Part shown: positions 63,817 through 64,000 of the stretch, piece after piece
Numbering within the stretch: position 1 is the stretch's first letter
Layout: each line of letters begins with the position of its first letter
From: Clostridium tyrobutyricum DSM 2637 = ATCC 25755 = JCM 11008
Lineage (GTDB): Bacteria > Bacillota > Clostridia > Clostridiales > Clostridiaceae
Length of the DNA stretch: 64,000 bases
Direction: 5' to 3'
Assembly: GCF_000359585.1 (NCBI RefSeq)
Contig: NZ_APMH01000006.1
Coordinates: forward strand, 1-64,000
Notes under the pieces: model-generated
What the model was told of the DNA's origin: nothing
The model's database searches: none
The model's input: the letters and a program-made list of their open reading frames with translations, nothing else
Program-made: the position numbers and the translations under genes

Positions 63817-64000
63817 ATGGAGATATATGATATTAATGTTAAAGTGTATACACTTCAAAATATCTCAAAGGAAGATTCTATACAATCATTAAGTAAATTA
63901 ATTGACCAATCTTTTTACAAAAATGAAAATATGAAAGATTTCCACACAGAAAATAAAATAAAGGGATATTGTTTTAATAGTTTATACCCGTTAGCTTTAG
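63817..64000 (+). CDS. cas6: CRISPR-associated endoribonuclease Cas6 (5' part, cut by the window end)
   Basis: The first 61 codons read MEIYDINVKVYTLQN, then ISKEDSIQSLSKLIDQSF and FHTENKIKGYCFNSLYPL, the N-terminal pattern I recognise for clostridial type I-B Cas6 proteins, whose RAMP-fold domain cuts pre-crRNA. ATG 63817 follows TGGAGGAATAT. The remainder and any other cas genes lie beyond the window. Confidence is limited by the short length. Confidence 0.72.
   Translation, partial: MEIYDINVKVYTLQNISKEDSIQSLSKLIDQSFYKNENMKDFHTENKIKGYCFNSLYPLAL

Noticed and set aside
63346-64000. CRISPR array
   Set aside because: No run of direct repeats with regular spacers is present; the two 20-bp repeats are imperfect and isolated.

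Overview
The window is low-GC, densely coded Firmicute DNA with clear clostridial marks: strong AGGAGG ribosome sites, GTG and TTG starts, PFOR (nifJ), a Spo0E-type sporulation phosphatase, pyrBI plus type-B pyrD/pyrK, and ATP-independent handling of electrons through ferredoxin-type proteins. A strict anaerobe of Clostridium sensu stricto (the C. kluyveri / C. ljungdahlii / C. carboxidivorans neighbourhood) fits best; the species cannot be fixed from the sequence alone.

Layout. 1-450: the end of a tRNA array (partial tRNA, then Lys, Pro, Gly, Arg) with a terminator, followed by the C-terminal remnant of a tyrosine integrase. 1415-15750: a catabolic island made of three transcription units. 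Unit 1 is an iron alcohol dehydrogenase plus an ornithine-cyclodeaminase-like protein; unit 2 is a second cyclodeaminase-like protein plus a four-gene HcnABC/opine-oxidase-like flavin/Fe-S dehydrogenase; unit 3 is a PII protein, PotABC, an amidohydrolase and PotD. Each unit starts with a promoter that has a 19-bp spacer carrying the same GTAT-N-ATAC dyad, and a MerR-type regulator with its own copy of the dyad sits in the middle. I read this as a MerR-activated regulon for uptake and oxidative deamination of an amine, opine or N-substituted amino acid, with aldehyde disposal by the alcohol dehydrogenase. This is the most likely undescribed system in the window.

15765-21853: an EamA exporter, small membrane and cytosolic hypotheticals, Spo0E-like protein, a tiny repeat protein, DinB, a cupin and an Fe/Mn superoxide dismutase, with a cluster of four DnaA-box sequences after the last. 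21934-26745: the pyrBIFKDE operon behind a PyrR-type attenuator and a second PyrR-like element that overlaps the pyrB ribosome site. 26867-35953: housekeeping and proteostasis (tig, clpP, clpX, lon, engB, a CPBP protease). 36025-38937: spore or envelope type hypotheticals, a candidate C-rich small RNA, an FG-GAP protein and a divergent solute-binding lipoprotein. 38980-43187: PerR-type regulator, late cobalamin genes (cobC, cobS, cobU), ApbE and a DUF1858 protein. 43200-50855: a CDF metal exporter with operator-like dyads, nifJ, a DUF3787 peptide and metE under a cobalamin riboswitch.

50946-63127: an UppS-family protein, a YitT membrane protein, an unusual PEPCK/HPrK-type P-loop protein, greA, flavin reductase, DEAD-box helicase, M16 peptidase, an elongated RecX, a transglutaminase-like membrane protein, a TPR protein and an SsuBC-type ABC pair. 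63346-64000: a 32-bp palindrome, a small winged-helix protein and the first 61 codons of cas6, so the window stops at the doorstep of a CRISPR-Cas locus. No CRISPR array lies inside the window.
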